A DNA stretch of 64,000 nt, from contig MLAK01001260.1 in NCBI GenBank assembly GCA_001839685.1, positions 81,500-145,499 on the forward strand, written 5' to 3'. This document shows positions 38,016-49,111 of the stretch, in pieces (the stretch's first letter is position 1; every line of letters starts with the position of its first letter). A model generated the notes under the pieces. The model saw only the letters and a list, made by a program, of their open reading frames with translations, searched no databases and was not told the origin of the DNA. The stretch is from Tritrichomonas foetus. Taxonomy: Eukaryota > Parabasalia > Tritrichomonadida > Tritrichomonadidae. Both the position numbers and the translations under genes were made by a program.

Positions 38016-39195
38016 CTTATATTAAGAATTTATAAAAATATATTTGTTGCAGCATTTTTTATCTTATATATTTCTTTCCATTTTTGATTTTTAAATAAAG
38101 AAAACTGATGAATTCATCGGATTAACAAAACAATGAAAATGGATTAGAATACTTATCATCTTCTCGAAGAAAAAGTCATCGATTGAAAATGGAAAGCATT
38201 TTATCATAGTCTTTCAATGATTCATTAAAGTAAATAGCTATGCTTATATATATTTGATGTCAATTATCAGTTTCTGAATTCCTATAAAATTGTGGAATTT
38301 TTGAATGGCATTTACAAAAGATATCATGGGTTCTTGGATATTCTTACCTACTACACTAAAACTAGTTTTGGTTAGTATTAATACAAACATCATATGTGTT
38401 TATCTTGTATTTAAAGTGTAGAAAGTTTGTGATTTCCTGAGGGGAGGAAAAAAAATAAAAACGGATTCATTTTAACATTGGAATCGTAAAAATAACAATC
38501 ATTTTTATATATCATAAATTTATAGATCCATTATTAATTACAATTCATGAACAATTGTTTAGATAAATTCCTAAACATAATGTATAGTCTTACTTCAATT
38601 GTACAGCTATGACTAAAATAGAAATATTTGTATCATTCACCTTTTTATTACTGGAAATAACCAAATGGCGAGAAAATGAATGCGTCAATTAACAAAGTAA
38701 TCAGCCAAAGGCATTACTACAAACTTGAACTTAGTTGAATCGAGCGAGATAAAAGACATCTTAGTATTCCTGACTCCTTAGTCCGCAAAATAAATAATGC
38801 TTTTCTTTCTCATTTTTCATTATTTCCCTGAAGAAAAAAATAACATGATAATCCGAACATCAAATAAAAAAGTAATAAATTTTGAATAAATGATTTTGTA
38901 GCAAATTTCAGCATCTTTATGTAAATTAATCTCCAGGAATGTTTAATTTAATTTAATGTAATTCAAATCAAATCAAATTTTTATACAAGAATTATTTTCT
39001 TCTTTTTCTTTTTATTTTTACATATTTTTTTTTACATTTATTTTATCATTTTATATTTTTGGGAACTTACTTTAAAGTAAGTGAATTTATGCACAAATAA
39101 ATTCATGCATAAACATTCAAATCTAAAGTTAATTTAGTGATCATACAAAATTGAATATAATTTTATAACAAAATAACAACAAAATCATTATTGCT
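38016..39195. other. AT-rich intergenic region
   Basis: About 1.2 kb between the ABCA gene and the CDK-like kinase, which converge here. A 38-codon frame (38305-38421, starting MAFTKDIMGSW) is the only protein-like stretch and is weak. No repeat or RNA gene seen. Confidence 0.5.
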
Positions 39196-40284
39196 TTATA
39201 AACGGGGTGGATTTGGAAGAGGTCTTTCTGGACGATAATGCTCATGCTTTAGTTGGCTTCTGCTATCAGAGCGAGGAGGCACTGAAGATCTCCTTTCTTT
39301 TCGATCATTTGAATGAACTTCCGAAAAAGTTAATTGTGGTAAATTGAAAGGATCATATGATGTTCCGAGACTGCGAATAAATTCTGAGTTTAGTGCTTCT
39401 GCTGCTGATATACGTTTTTCCGGGAATAAACTGAGCATTTGAGAAATAAGTTTTCGTAATAATTCGTTTGAAATATCTTTTTGAAGGACTTCATTTAATT
39501 TGTTTTCTTTTGGAATATTTCTAACCCCTTCAAACAATTTTGAATTTTTTAGTTTGAAACCATTCCATCCTTTTGGTGGATGTCCAAGAATATTAAAAAT
39601 TGCCTGTAATTGTGAAATTTCGTTATTTTCTTGCGCTTTAAATAATGTTTTACCGGTCATGATTTCATACAAAATACAACCAGTACTCCAAATATCAACA
39701 TCTGTCCCATATTTGTCTGCCCCTAGAAGAAGTTCTGGAGGACGATACCAAAGTGTAATAACTTTATCTGTATAACGTGATTTTGGATCTTTCTTTTTAC
39801 GAGCAAGACCGAAATCACCGAGCTTGACAAGATTGTCGCGTGTAATGAAAATGTTTGCTGGTTTTAAATCGCGATGAATGACGTTCTTAATAGTGCAATA
39901 TTGGAGAACAACTATTAATTGTTTAATTATTGAATAACTGCATTCTTCCGTTAAGTGCTGATTGTAAATTAATGCGCATAAATCGTATTCACAGTATTCA
40001 AAAACTAGATATTGACCAATATCATCCTTATTGACTTCAGTTTGAACATAACAAATCAGTTTGACTATGTTGATGTGAGAAAGTTCACGAAGAAGAACAA
40101 TTTCGCGGATTGTATTTTTGAGAAAATCGTCGTTTTTAGCTCGTTGGATGATTTTTTTGACTGCGACAAATTGGTTGGTTTCTTTGTCACGGCATTTTTG
40201 AACAAGGCCGTAGGTTCCTTTTCCAATTTCGACTATTGGCTCGAAACGATCTTCAATTGAGTTTAGTCGGAAGATGAAGCTCAT
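39196..40284 (-). CDS. CDK-type protein kinase, CDK9/CDK12-like
   Basis: 362 residues from the ATG at 40284. Further ATG (40380) and TTG (40410) codons lie in frame, but the added residues are Phe/Lys/Asn-rich, and the sequence between has TATATAAA- and TCACA-like elements. The kinase domain starts about residue 14: GKGTYGLVQ, VAVKKI, the C-helix TIREIVLLREL in place of PSTAIRE, HRDLKPANI, GDFGLAR, and VITLWYRPPELLLG with DIWSTGCI. The TLWYRPPELLLG string and helix point to the transcriptional CDK9/CDK12/Ctk1 group. These phosphorylate the Pol II tail and Spt5. The activation-loop Thr is present (RYTDKV). The C-terminus is basic, Ser/Pro-rich and disordered. TAAAGC at the stop. Confidence 0.85.
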   Translation of the reverse strand: MSFIFRLNSIEDRFEPIVEIGKGTYGLVQKCRDKETNQFVAVKKIIQRAKNDDFLKNTIREIVLLRELSHINIVKLICYVQTEVNKDDIGQYLVFEYCEYDLCALIYNQHLTEECSYSIIKQLIVVLQYCTIKNVIHRDLKPANIFITRDNLVKLGDFGLARKKKDPKSRYTDKVITLWYRPPELLLGADKYGTDVDIWSTGCILYEIMTGKTLFKAQENNEISQLQAIFNILGHPPKGWNGFKLKNSKLFEGVRNIPKENKLNEVLQKDISNELLRKLISQMLSLFPEKRISAAEALNSEFIRSLGTSYDPFNLPQLTFSEVHSNDRKERRSSVPPRSDSRSQLKHEHYRPERPLPNPPRL

Positions 40285-40510
40285 TTTCTTTATGCGTTTT
40301 TTTGTGAGATTTATATAAAAAGATTTGAATATTTTTATAAAATGCAAATAAACTTTTCTTTGAAATTGATTCTGGCTCATTTTGACAAAATGATTTTGTG
40401 AAGTCTGCAAATAATATGATCAAAAAGTTTTAGTATCCAACCACTTTACAATTTAAAAAGTATAAATATCAGCCAAAATTTGGTAAATATTGAATGATGT
40501 AAAAACTTTT

Positions 40511-40515
40511 TCATT
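40511..40515 (+). promoter_or_regulatory. TCATT initiator-like element of the ASH-domain gene
   Basis: TTTTTCATTG lies 20 bases upstream of the ATG at 40535 and fits the trichomonad initiator TCA-Py-(T/A). It supports 40535 over the TTG at 40490 as the start. Confidence 0.45.
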
Positions 40516-40534
40516 GAAAAGTGACAATGCTGGA

Positions 40535-43500
40535 ATGAATAAAATCGAAATTAGTCCTCCATCGTTCGATTTTTCCAATATCCCAATCACAAACCAACCA
40601 ACTTCACTTAATTTCCGAGTTAAAAATAATGGATCAAATACAGTCGAATTGGACTTTAAAAACGCATCGTCAGATCAATTCTGGTTTACTTTCATGAACG
40701 AAACTATCGAAATTCAACGAAAAACTGGATTTAATATTTTTTATTCAACCTACAAAGTCGAGTCTTTAATTTTGGACCCTGATCAAGAAGAAGAATTATC
40801 ATTTGTTGTTTTAGCAAATCAATCCAGTTTTCCAAACGGCATCATTATTTCAGCCAAAAATGTTCCTGAGTACGGCCAAATTGACGATCAATCTGAGCCA
40901 TTTTTTATTGAGATTCCAATATCAAATGTTATTTCAGAAATTTCTTTTAAAGTATCACCGAGGAATTTATTTTTGAATGATTGCTGTAAAGATCAGCTCC
41001 AATCGAAAAAATTTATGATCAAAAATCGATGTTCACACAAACTTCCAATAATGATTTATCCACCTGAAAATATCACTATAATAACGCCTAATATGAAAAA
41101 TTTTGTTGAAATTAATCCACATGAAACTGTTACTTTAACATTAACTCATACTCCAACAGAAATTGGTCAATTCAATCATAAAATTTTATTTGATTGTATT
41201 TTAACATCAAATTCTGATCCTCAAGTTATGAAACTTATGACATCAGTCTCACCTCCACAAATTCCGTCTAATTTCCCAATTATTTCACCAGAAGACTCTC
41301 TTCTTTACTTTGGAGATGTTCATGCAGGTCTTGAAATATGCAAACAGTTTACAATTACTAATACAGGTGATGATGTATATGATGTCACAATTTTTGGTGT
41401 TTTAGATATATTTTTGAACAGTGTAGCTGCAGCAACAACTACTGCATCAAATAGTCTTATTTTTAATGGAACAAATGCATCATCACAAGTATTATTTAGA
41501 AGCTCTTCTTCATCTGTTGCCCAAAGTAAACTTCAAATCAAACTCCAACCGCATTCTGGAATTACTATTTTTGTTGAATATCGTCCAGCTTTTCATTTTG
41601 GTGCAGAAACCAAAAGTTTCGAGCATCGAACTTTTATGATTGCTTTAACATTTGATGATAATACAACACAATCAACATATTATCGAAGAATTAAGTGTAA
41701 AGCATCAATTTGTCACTCAAATATTACTGCAACCCCTGCAACAATCGATTTTGGTGACACAATTGTTGGACGATCTGATCAAACTGCAACTATTACAGTA
41801 AAGAATCCAACACCTCTTTCAACAACAGTAAGAATATCTCCTTCATCACGTTCTTTAGTTGTTCCACCAGGAAAATTAGAAATTCCTGCTAATTCAAGCA
41901 TACAATTTACTGTTACTTTTTATCCAAAGAAAATTAATCCTGACTATGATTCAACTATTGTTCTTATTAATGAGAACAATCCAAACAATGAAGTTCATAT
42001 TGCTGTATCTGCAATTGTTGTTGCAGCAGCTAGTGAATCCTTACATTCAATGAGTTATTCGGTATTATGCGATGGTTCACATGTTTCTAAATTTGAAATG
42101 AAAAATTGTGCTTCTAACTTTCCAACAATTAAATCATTCTTCCTTAAAAATAGGACTTCAAATCCTTTGAAACTAAAATTATCTGCAACTACAGATGAAA
42201 TTAACCTTTATAATGAAACAAATTCGCCAATCACTGATTCAAACTCACTAGGAAGTTTGTCATCATCATCAACAACCAATGCAACTCCTGCTACAGGTGA
42301 ACAGTTATCATTATTGAATAAAAATTCACCAATTGTATCATTAAAGCTGATTGAAAACTCAATGAGAACAAATTCTCAATTCTACACTAATCTTTTCTCT
42401 CTTGTTAAACAATTTTCTGAAGAAGCTGTAATCGAGCACTTTGATACATTAAGCAATCGAGTTAAAGAATTAGTATCGAGTAATGATGTCGTTCGAATTA
42501 ATGATACAGATTATGAAATTCCTCCACAATGTAGAGCTGAAATATTTATAGTATTAACACCACATGGAGACACACTTTTATGGAAACATAGAGTTGAAAA
42601 ATTGTACATCAATCTTCTCAATCAAACTCAAGAAGTTAAACCTCTTGAAATACCAATCATCTTTAATGAAGCGACTTCAGCTTCTTTTCTTTCATCACAT
42701 TCTTTATATTTTGGTACTATTCAAAGAAATACTGTTTATCAAAGAAAAATATATTTAATGAATGAAAGTGCTTTACCACTTTTATATAATTTTGAATCAG
42801 AAAATATTGACTTTGAAAAGAAGAAATGTGGAATTGTTCTTCCATTCAGTTCAATATCAGCACCATTTACCTTATGTCCAAAAGTTGATGGAAACATGCT
42901 TGAAATAGTTAAAGTTCGAAATATTTTAAACCCTGAAGAAAATACTGAAATCAAAATTAAAGGAACCGTTTTTCGAAGATCGCATTTCATCATCGATCCT
43001 ATCACACTCGATTTTGGGGATGTTTCAGCTGGTCAATCTTCACAACGATTACTTGTTTTCATTACAAATACATCTAATGATGAAAATGAATTCACTTTTT
43101 CTCATGTTCAAAAAGAAGGAATTCAATGCAAACCATTAATTACTTATCAATTTAAGAATTCTAACAGCCGTCGTCTTAATGAAAGTGTTCGTATCCAAAT
43201 TGAAAAACTTGAACAGAAACTAAGAATTCTGAAAAGAAAGAATAAAACAGCTTATGCTACACGTGTTCAAAGTCTATTGGACAACCTTTCTCAACAAAAA
43301 CAAAATACAAACGCTCAATTAAAACATATGGATGCTAAATACATGGATAGAGTTACTTTCCATGCTGCTCCATTGCAAATGATATGTATTGAAATGCAAC
43401 TAATTCCTTCAGTGATGTCAGGAAAAAGATTAACTATAGATACTGAACTTGATGGTCATATTATGGTTTATGAAAAAGGAAAAAGTGATACGCAAAAAAT

Positions 43501-45664
43501 AATTCGTTATCGTGCACATGTGATTCCAGAAACAAGGAGAATGTTTGATAATGTTGTTACTAAATCCATAGTTGTTGAACAAACTAGTTTCGATCTTGAA
43601 CATGTTTTAGTTCAAGAATGTAAATCTGTTGAATTCATGATCAAAAATGTTTCCAATACTACACAGAATTATTGGATTTCTTCTGATAGTACTCGTGAAT
43701 GCATTATTTCGTCACCCAAAAATGAAGGAACAATAAAACCACTAGAAACGCAAGAAATTAGAGTTGATATTTTCTGTAATGTTCCTGGAAATGTAAATAA
43801 ATCAATTACATTAACAACTCAAACTTCTACAGAAACTATTGATTTCCACATTCATTCAGAATATCAAAAAGTTTTATCATTCCCAGATTTACCAGAAAAC
43901 AAAGTTATCAACTTTGGAAACTTCCCATTAACATCTTTACAAATCATCGAAGAAAGGTCATCAGTCAGTATTTGTAATACCTCATCAAGCCCAATTTATG
44001 TAAAGATAATAAACAGCAATGAAGACGATTTGTTAATCTATGAGCAAGATCCAAAAGAACCGCAGAATTTGCCATTCTTACTTGATGCAAATGCGACTGT
44101 TATTATGAACATATTAATGCAACCTGAAATAGATCCAGCCCCTTATCATCGCTACAAAACTAAAGTTATTGATGCTACTTTAACTATCAAAGCATATGAA
44201 ACCATGGAAGAAGCAGAAGATTCAGCAACATGCCTATCTAAAGAAGAAATTAAAGTTCTTGCTAAAATTGGTAGAATTGGACTTCATATTCCTGATCCAT
44301 TTGTAGATTTTGGTACAGTAAAGAAAGGTGTTCTTGAAACAAAGATTATTGTGAAAAATCGGTCAACACATATTCCAATCGAAGTCTTTTCGAACTGCAG
44401 TCAAGGGTTAACAATTAGTCCAGCATCATTCAAAATTGATGGGAAAAATGTTGGTGAAAATTCGAAAGAAATTACACTTAAATTTACACCATCTGCTGAT
44501 GGTGTAAATGAAGCTAAAGCTCAATTTTCTGTAAATGGTTTACCTTCATATACAAAGGTGGTAAATGTTACTGCATTTGTTGATCCAGGAATCATTAAAA
44601 CCGATCTTCCGATTAATGATAAAAACACTGATGTTGTAAATATTGGTGAAATTTATGTGAATAATGGAAAGCCTGTTCTTAAACCAGTTTCTGTGAAATT
44701 AACAAATATATCAAATATTTCTGTTTCTATGGAATTCTGTAATCAACGATATACTATTGGTAGTCGCAGAACTCAAATTGTAAGATTCTTTTTCCCGTTC
44801 CCGAACTTTGTTTACAATCCAGATGAACCACGAATTTCTCACAGGTTGTCTTGTAAAAGTTTAACAACTCGCAGGATTCTAAAAGTTATTGATATTATTG
44901 GTGAATTTGTGGTTTCTAGTGGTTCTTTATCAACTGATTCGATTTCTTTAGGAAGATTTGGTAAATTTAATAACTTTAATTATGATGAAAAACATATTTC
45001 AGTTATTAATGAAGCAAATATTCCACTTATTCTTAAAGTGTCATGTAAACCACCTCTACTTAAGATTGATGATATTAAAATTCCACTAATTGAACCAGGT
45101 GATAAGTTTAAGTTCTCGTTAATCCCAGATATTGAAAAACTTCATGATGTTGAAGGTCCTAAAACCGTTACACTCAACTTCATTAACCAGCATAATATTA
45201 ATAATATAATGAAAGCTACTGTTTCCTTTGATATTCTTTCATCAATGCTTCAATTTGGAAGAACAGAAGTTGAAGATGGAATAATGAAAGTTATTATGAA
45301 TAAATTCACTAAACTTGTAATTCCTGATGAAGAAAGTGAAACAGGAACGTCTGATAGCTTTATTGCAAATACTTGGTTCACTTTATCGAACAGACAAAAT
45401 GATGAATGTTCAGTTAAAATTGAAACAGAAAACCTCATGCCTGATTTAATTTCGCTTGACGTATTTTTAAGAAAATCTGAGATAAAAATTACTGAAATTG
45501 ATTTGCAGCCGAGTGAAACAGCAGAAATTCGTGTTAAAGCTAATCTCAAGAAATTAAAGGGATTTGATATGAAAGGAGACTATCAATTTGCTGTTTTGAC
45601 TTTCATTCCTGAAGGAGCTGATCCTATATCTATTCAAATTGAATATCATCCTAAATTGGAATAA
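40535..45664 (+). CDS. Giant ASH/MSP-domain flagellar protein (HYDIN/CFAP-like)
   Basis: 1709 residues from the ATG at 40535. The protein is a chain of immunoglobulin-like ASH (ASPM-SPD2-Hydin)/MSP domains. Each shows the pattern I-x-F-G-x-x-x-x-G, then a T-I-x-V-x-N strand and a P-x-x-x-F-P end: e.g. ITATPATIDFGDTIVGRSDQ, LDFGDVSAGQSSQR, FVDFGTVKKGVLETKI. A short coiled coil (bases about 43180-43340) interrupts the chain. Such proteins build the central-pair apparatus and other axonemal structures; which CFAP it corresponds to cannot be decided by eye. It shares a short divergent promoter with the CDK-like gene and converges on PACRG, another axonemal gene. TAAACA at the stop. Confidence 0.8.
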   Translation: MNKIEISPPSFDFSNIPITNQPTSLNFRVKNNGSNTVELDFKNASSDQFWFTFMNETIEIQRKTGFNIFYSTYKVESLILDPDQEEELSFVVLANQSSFPNGIIISAKNVPEYGQIDDQSEPFFIEIPISNVISEISFKVSPRNLFLNDCCKDQLQSKKFMIKNRCSHKLPIMIYPPENITIITPNMKNFVEINPHETVTLTLTHTPTEIGQFNHKILFDCILTSNSDPQVMKLMTSVSPPQIPSNFPIISPEDSLLYFGDVHAGLEICKQFTITNTGDDVYDVTIFGVLDIFLNSVAAATTTASNSLIFNGTNASSQVLFRSSSSSVAQSKLQIKLQPHSGITIFVEYRPAFHFGAETKSFEHRTFMIALTFDDNTTQSTYYRRIKCKASICHSNITATPATIDFGDTIVGRSDQTATITVKNPTPLSTTVRISPSSRSLVVPPGKLEIPANSSIQFTVTFYPKKINPDYDSTIVLINENNPNNEVHIAVSAIVVAAASESLHSMSYSVLCDGSHVSKFEMKNCASNFPTIKSFFLKNRTSNPLKLKLSATTDEINLYNETNSPITDSNSLGSLSSSSTTNATPATGEQLSLLNKNSPIVSLKLIENSMRTNSQFYTNLFSLVKQFSEEAVIEHFDTLSNRVKELVSSNDVVRINDTDYEIPPQCRAEIFIVLTPHGDTLLWKHRVEKLYINLLNQTQEVKPLEIPIIFNEATSASFLSSHSLYFGTIQRNTVYQRKIYLMNESALPLLYNFESENIDFEKKKCGIVLPFSSISAPFTLCPKVDGNMLEIVKVRNILNPEENTEIKIKGTVFRRSHFIIDPITLDFGDVSAGQSSQRLLVFITNTSNDENEFTFSHVQKEGIQCKPLITYQFKNSNSRRLNESVRIQIEKLEQKLRILKRKNKTAYATRVQSLLDNLSQQKQNTNAQLKHMDAKYMDRVTFHAAPLQMICIEMQLIPSVMSGKRLTIDTELDGHIMVYEKGKSDTQKIIRYRAHVIPETRRMFDNVVTKSIVVEQTSFDLEHVLVQECKSVEFMIKNVSNTTQNYWISSDSTRECIISSPKNEGTIKPLETQEIRVDIFCNVPGNVNKSITLTTQTSTETIDFHIHSEYQKVLSFPDLPENKVINFGNFPLTSLQIIEERSSVSICNTSSSPIYVKIINSNEDDLLIYEQDPKEPQNLPFLLDANATVIMNILMQPEIDPAPYHRYKTKVIDATLTIKAYETMEEAEDSATCLSKEEIKVLAKIGRIGLHIPDPFVDFGTVKKGVLETKIIVKNRSTHIPIEVFSNCSQGLTISPASFKIDGKNVGENSKEITLKFTPSADGVNEAKAQFSVNGLPSYTKVVNVTAFVDPGIIKTDLPINDKNTDVVNIGEIYVNNGKPVLKPVSVKLTNISNISVSMEFCNQRYTIGSRRTQIVRFFFPFPNFVYNPDEPRISHRLSCKSLTTRRILKVIDIIGEFVVSSGSLSTDSISLGRFGKFNNFNYDEKHISVINEANIPLILKVSCKPPLLKIDDIKIPLIEPGDKFKFSLIPDIEKLHDVEGPKTVTLNFINQHNINNIMKATVSFDILSSMLQFGRTEVEDGIMKVIMNKFTKLVIPDEESETGTSDSFIANTWFTLSNRQNDECSVKIETENLMPDLISLDVFLRKSEIKITEIDLQPSETAEIRVKANLKKLKGFDMKGDYQFAVLTFIPEGADPISIQIEYHPKLE

Positions 45665-45798
45665 ACAATTCTTTATATGATGCATTTTTTCTTTTTATTA
45701 TGAGATCTGATCATCCAAAATCAACTATCCTATCGCCAAAAGATATATAATGATCAAATAGAATATAATAAAAAGAAATAAAGGTATATTTTTATCAA

Positions 45799-46524
45799 TT
45801 ATTCATCATCGCCTGGCATTTTGGCTGATTGATATGTTGGTACAATGTATTGAATATTAATGAATGCATCAGGGCCACCATTTAATTCCAAGATTTCAAG
45901 AGTGTCAAGAATTAAATCACCAATATTTGTTTTCTTTCTTTGACCATATTCAATCTGATCACCGATGTTTTTGTTACTTAGCAAGAATTCATTAAGAACA
46001 GGAAGTAGCTGTCTATAGAATGGAATGAGTGCTTCTCCTGCCAAATCACTTGATTTCACAAGTTTTTGAATTGTCCGGAGTGCGACTGGTAGAATTTCCA
46101 AATCACGTGTATCGAGTGCTTTCTTCAATGGAATCACAACCTGTGGAATAACTTGTAAAACACGTGTTCCACCATGCTTCAAAAGCTCCCATGTTCCTTT
46201 GCGTGCAAAGAACTTATAAGGTTCTTCTTTTTCACGAAGTCCATCAAAGAAGAGTGGTAAGTAGTGCTGATAATCTAAAACAGCTGGATCAACTGACCAT
46301 GCAATAGCATTCTTAAATGTTGTATGAACAAGACGAACTGGAATATCTCCTCGGTCATAAAAACGCCTAAACTCAGTGTGAGCATTTTTTGGAGCAACCT
46401 TCGCCCTCTGCTTCTTTGGGCGTTTTGCAACAACTGGGGAACGAGTAATTGCATTTGGATCTTCATGAGCCATTGGCTTTGGTGGACGTGTTACTGGAAA
46501 TCTAGGTAATCTTGCATTCGACAT
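45799..46524 (-). CDS. PACRG: PACRG (parkin co-regulated gene protein)
   Basis: 241 residues from the ATG at 46524; two codons upstream is only a GTG. From residue 50 on it matches PACRG closely: FRRFYDRGDIPVRLVH, DYQHYLPLFFDGLREKEEPY, FFARKGTWELLKHGG, PYRQLLPVLNEF-type helix (FYRQLLPVLNEF), GDQIEYGQRKKTNIGDLI, GGPDAFINIQYIVPTYQS. PACRG is an inner-junction protein tying the A and B tubules of axonemal doublets. It is expected in the flagella of this cell. It has the usual basic, Pro-rich N-terminus of about 50 residues. The gene is convergent with the ASH-domain gene, 134 bases apart. Confidence 0.95.
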   Translation of the reverse strand: MSNARLPRFPVTRPPKPMAHEDPNAITRSPVVAKRPKKQRAKVAPKNAHTEFRRFYDRGDIPVRLVHTTFKNAIAWSVDPAVLDYQHYLPLFFDGLREKEEPYKFFARKGTWELLKHGGTRVLQVIPQVVIPLKKALDTRDLEILPVALRTIQKLVKSSDLAGEALIPFYRQLLPVLNEFLLSNKNIGDQIEYGQRKKTNIGDLILDTLEILELNGGPDAFINIQYIVPTYQSAKMPGDDE

Positions 46525-47011
46525 TTTCACGAAACTGCAAAATAACGTTTTTTCTAAAACACATTGAATTTCAATTCACCATTCAATTTTGATGTATGTT
46601 TTGATGTGAATAAGAAAATTTTTCTATGATTAAAACGAAATTATTAACGTAAAAATATGTGAATCAAACAAACGTACATGTTTTGTTCACTTTATCTTTA
46701 GATGAAATGCTTGATATCAATCAGTTTTATTCTAGAATAAAGTGTGTTTTCAATCTGATAAAGCTGACTTTAACAATAATTATTAAATTTTCATGTGATT
46801 GTATATGTATATATATGTTTTGAAAATAATTAGACTTGATTTGATAAATATTCTTTAATTGATCGCGGTACGTTCATATTTTAGGAAATTTTATTAAATG
46901 TAAGAGATAATTTATATAAAATGATTATAAAATGAACGAAGATGTCAATACAAAATAAAACGAAAATATACAACGCATTTCTTTTTATGAATACCATACA
47001 ATATAAAAATA
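46525..47011. other. Intergenic region
   Basis: About 490 AT-rich bases between two minus-strand genes. I see no coding-like frame, repeat or RNA gene. Confidence 0.5.
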
Positions 47012-49111
47012 CTATGTAGCAATCGGGAAAAGTGCCTGCTTGATTGAATCCAAATTGGATTTTTCAGTTTCACTTTCATCGTCTGGTAAAGAAAACCCGC
47101 TAACTTGAAACAAAATAAATGAAAAAAGTCTTTTGCATGTTTTAATTTTTTCTGTTACTTTATCAAAAGATTCAGGATTTAATTTTTCATATCGAGTGAC
47201 AGTTACAACTGTTTCCAATAAATATTCAATTGTAGATTGATCAAACAATTTCAAAAATATGTAAATTGGCCAAACATCACTTTCGTTTTTACAAACCGAA
47301 TCCAAACTCGCAATGATTTCGTTGAAAACCAACAATTTTTCACCTGTTTCAATTTCATCTAAATGATCAATTTTCCGTTTCAAAGAAGAAAAACTTTTTT
47401 CAGTCGAAGAAAAAAAGTTGATTAATCGAGAATCTTCAATATTAAAATCCAAAATTATTCTAGCAAAAGTTCTTTTGTGCTTTCTCACCACCTCATAAGC
47501 TTCATCGCATTTTATTGATGACAATACTTTATGAAATGCAAAACATTCAAAACTGTCAGTACTATTTTCAGAAGTTTTGCATGAAGCGAAATGCTTAGAA
47601 AACTGTTTTTCTTGTTTCAATAAAAATTTTTGTGAACGATTTTCTATGTTTTTCAATTGATTGATTAAATATTCATTTTTTAAGAAAAGTTCAAAATCGT
47701 TTCCTTTTTTAAGCAAATAATCTCTGTAGTGACGCAATAATTTGACTTTATTTTGAAGGGTCAATAATTTTTGGTATTTGAATTTCAATCTTAAAATTTT
47801 GATTGTGTCCAATTCGTTCATTTGATGTGATTCTTTGATGAATTTGAAAATATCACAATTGCATTGTTTTGTTTCACGTAATAATTGTCGAAATAGCCTG
47901 GATTTTTCAAATCCTAGAATTTGTTGTGGATCTAAAATTTCTTCAAAGATTAAATTTTCTTCTTCAAGATCGTTTTTATTTAAAGAGTCTCCGAGTTTAT
48001 TTTTAGGATTTTTATCATTAAATTTCTCAAAAATGAAAATACCTGGTTCAAAATTATTAAATTCATTTTTCAAATCATTTTCTAATTCTTTGATGAATTT
48101 TGCATTTTGTTCTTCTGTATCATCATTCTGACTAGGAGAAATACATTTAAATAATAAAAGAGATTCATATGGAGATAATATGTATATAAACTGATTATAT
48201 TTTTCAAATGAGATTTGTTCATTGAAAGAAAATGCTTGTTTTGTCAATACTTCATAAATTGGTATAAAAAGATCGGTCTCACAGTAACCCTTGATGTAAT
48301 TAAACAGCATTTTTATTTCATTTTCAGTGATTTTGGAATTTTTATTAAATACTGGAAAAGAATTTAGTAAAAAGTTGTCGAAAAATAAGTCACAGAAATT
48401 GGAAGGACTTTGACAATAAACAGAAATTAAAATTTGAATGTGAAAAGAAGATAAGTATGAAATCGATGAATTGATGCTTTTCAGTAAATAATTATGAAGT
48501 TGTAAAAGTGAAGGTTTATGACGAGAAACTATTTGATTATATAAATTGTTCCAAAAAATGTCAAGAAATAAAATTGAATACGATAAAAAAGTTAATAAAA
48601 ATGGTTTTGAAAAATCATATTCACCAAGTGTGAAAAGTTGAATCAGATAATCAAAAGCATTTGAAAGTTGTTCGTCTGAAATAAAATATCCAAAAATTGA
48701 AGGCACAATTAAATGTGAAAATATTGGAATGTTTTGAGGATTTTTTTGGAGATATGAATATGTAATATCTGCAAAATCAGTTGGTGATCTATGTGCAGCA
48801 TGAAAAATATTTTTCATTATTTCCATATAATTTGAATTTGAAATTAATTTATTGATTAATTTGGGTGGTGCTGAGTAGGTTTTTAAGATATCTTCTTTCT
48901 TAATTTCACTTGAAATCGGATAATTTGTTTCGAATGAGAAAGAATTAATGCATATCTTTCGCGATAGATTTTGAACATTAACGATTTTTGCTTCTAAGTC
49001 GGAAAATTCATTTGATTTTTGGTTTTCATCATCTTGAAAAAAGTTGTCGATGTATTTCAACTCTTGAACTTCTTTGCAGAGATCAAGATATATTTGTTTT
49101 TCATCCGTCAT
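47012..49111 (-). CDS. Unrecognised large helical protein
   Basis: 699 residues, ATG start. No motif I can name. It is almost wholly alpha-helical: a short acidic N-terminus, a hydrophobic helical body (about 85-330), an acidic linker near 340-400, then Lys/Glu-rich helices with coiled-coil character (about 420-560) and a final helical bundle. No signal peptide or clear membrane span: the L/F-rich helix LLTFLSYSILFLDIFW looks like a buried helix in this context. Codon use matches neighbours. Coding status is secure; function is unknown. Confidence 0.75.
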   Translation of the reverse strand: MTDEKQIYLDLCKEVQELKYIDNFFQDDENQKSNEFSDLEAKIVNVQNLSRKICINSFSFETNYPISSEIKKEDILKTYSAPPKLINKLISNSNYMEIMKNIFHAAHRSPTDFADITYSYLQKNPQNIPIFSHLIVPSIFGYFISDEQLSNAFDYLIQLFTLGEYDFSKPFLLTFLSYSILFLDIFWNNLYNQIVSRHKPSLLQLHNYLLKSINSSISYLSSFHIQILISVYCQSPSNFCDLFFDNFLLNSFPVFNKNSKITENEIKMLFNYIKGYCETDLFIPIYEVLTKQAFSFNEQISFEKYNQFIYILSPYESLLLFKCISPSQNDDTEEQNAKFIKELENDLKNEFNNFEPGIFIFEKFNDKNPKNKLGDSLNKNDLEEENLIFEEILDPQQILGFEKSRLFRQLLRETKQCNCDIFKFIKESHQMNELDTIKILRLKFKYQKLLTLQNKVKLLRHYRDYLLKKGNDFELFLKNEYLINQLKNIENRSQKFLLKQEKQFSKHFASCKTSENSTDSFECFAFHKVLSSIKCDEAYEVVRKHKRTFARIILDFNIEDSRLINFFSSTEKSFSSLKRKIDHLDEIETGEKLLVFNEIIASLDSVCKNESDVWPIYIFLKLFDQSTIEYLLETVVTVTRYEKLNPESFDKVTEKIKTCKRLFSFILFQVSGFSLPDDESETEKSNLDSIKQALFPIAT

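Noticed and set aside
40285..40410. Longer N-terminus of the CDK-like kinase
   Set aside because: Starts at TTG or a second ATG, is Phe/Lys/Asn-rich, and contains promoter-like sequence.
47012..49111. Membrane protein, because of Leu/Phe-rich helices
   Set aside because: The hydrophobic segments are short, interrupted by polar residues and set in a helical-bundle pattern.
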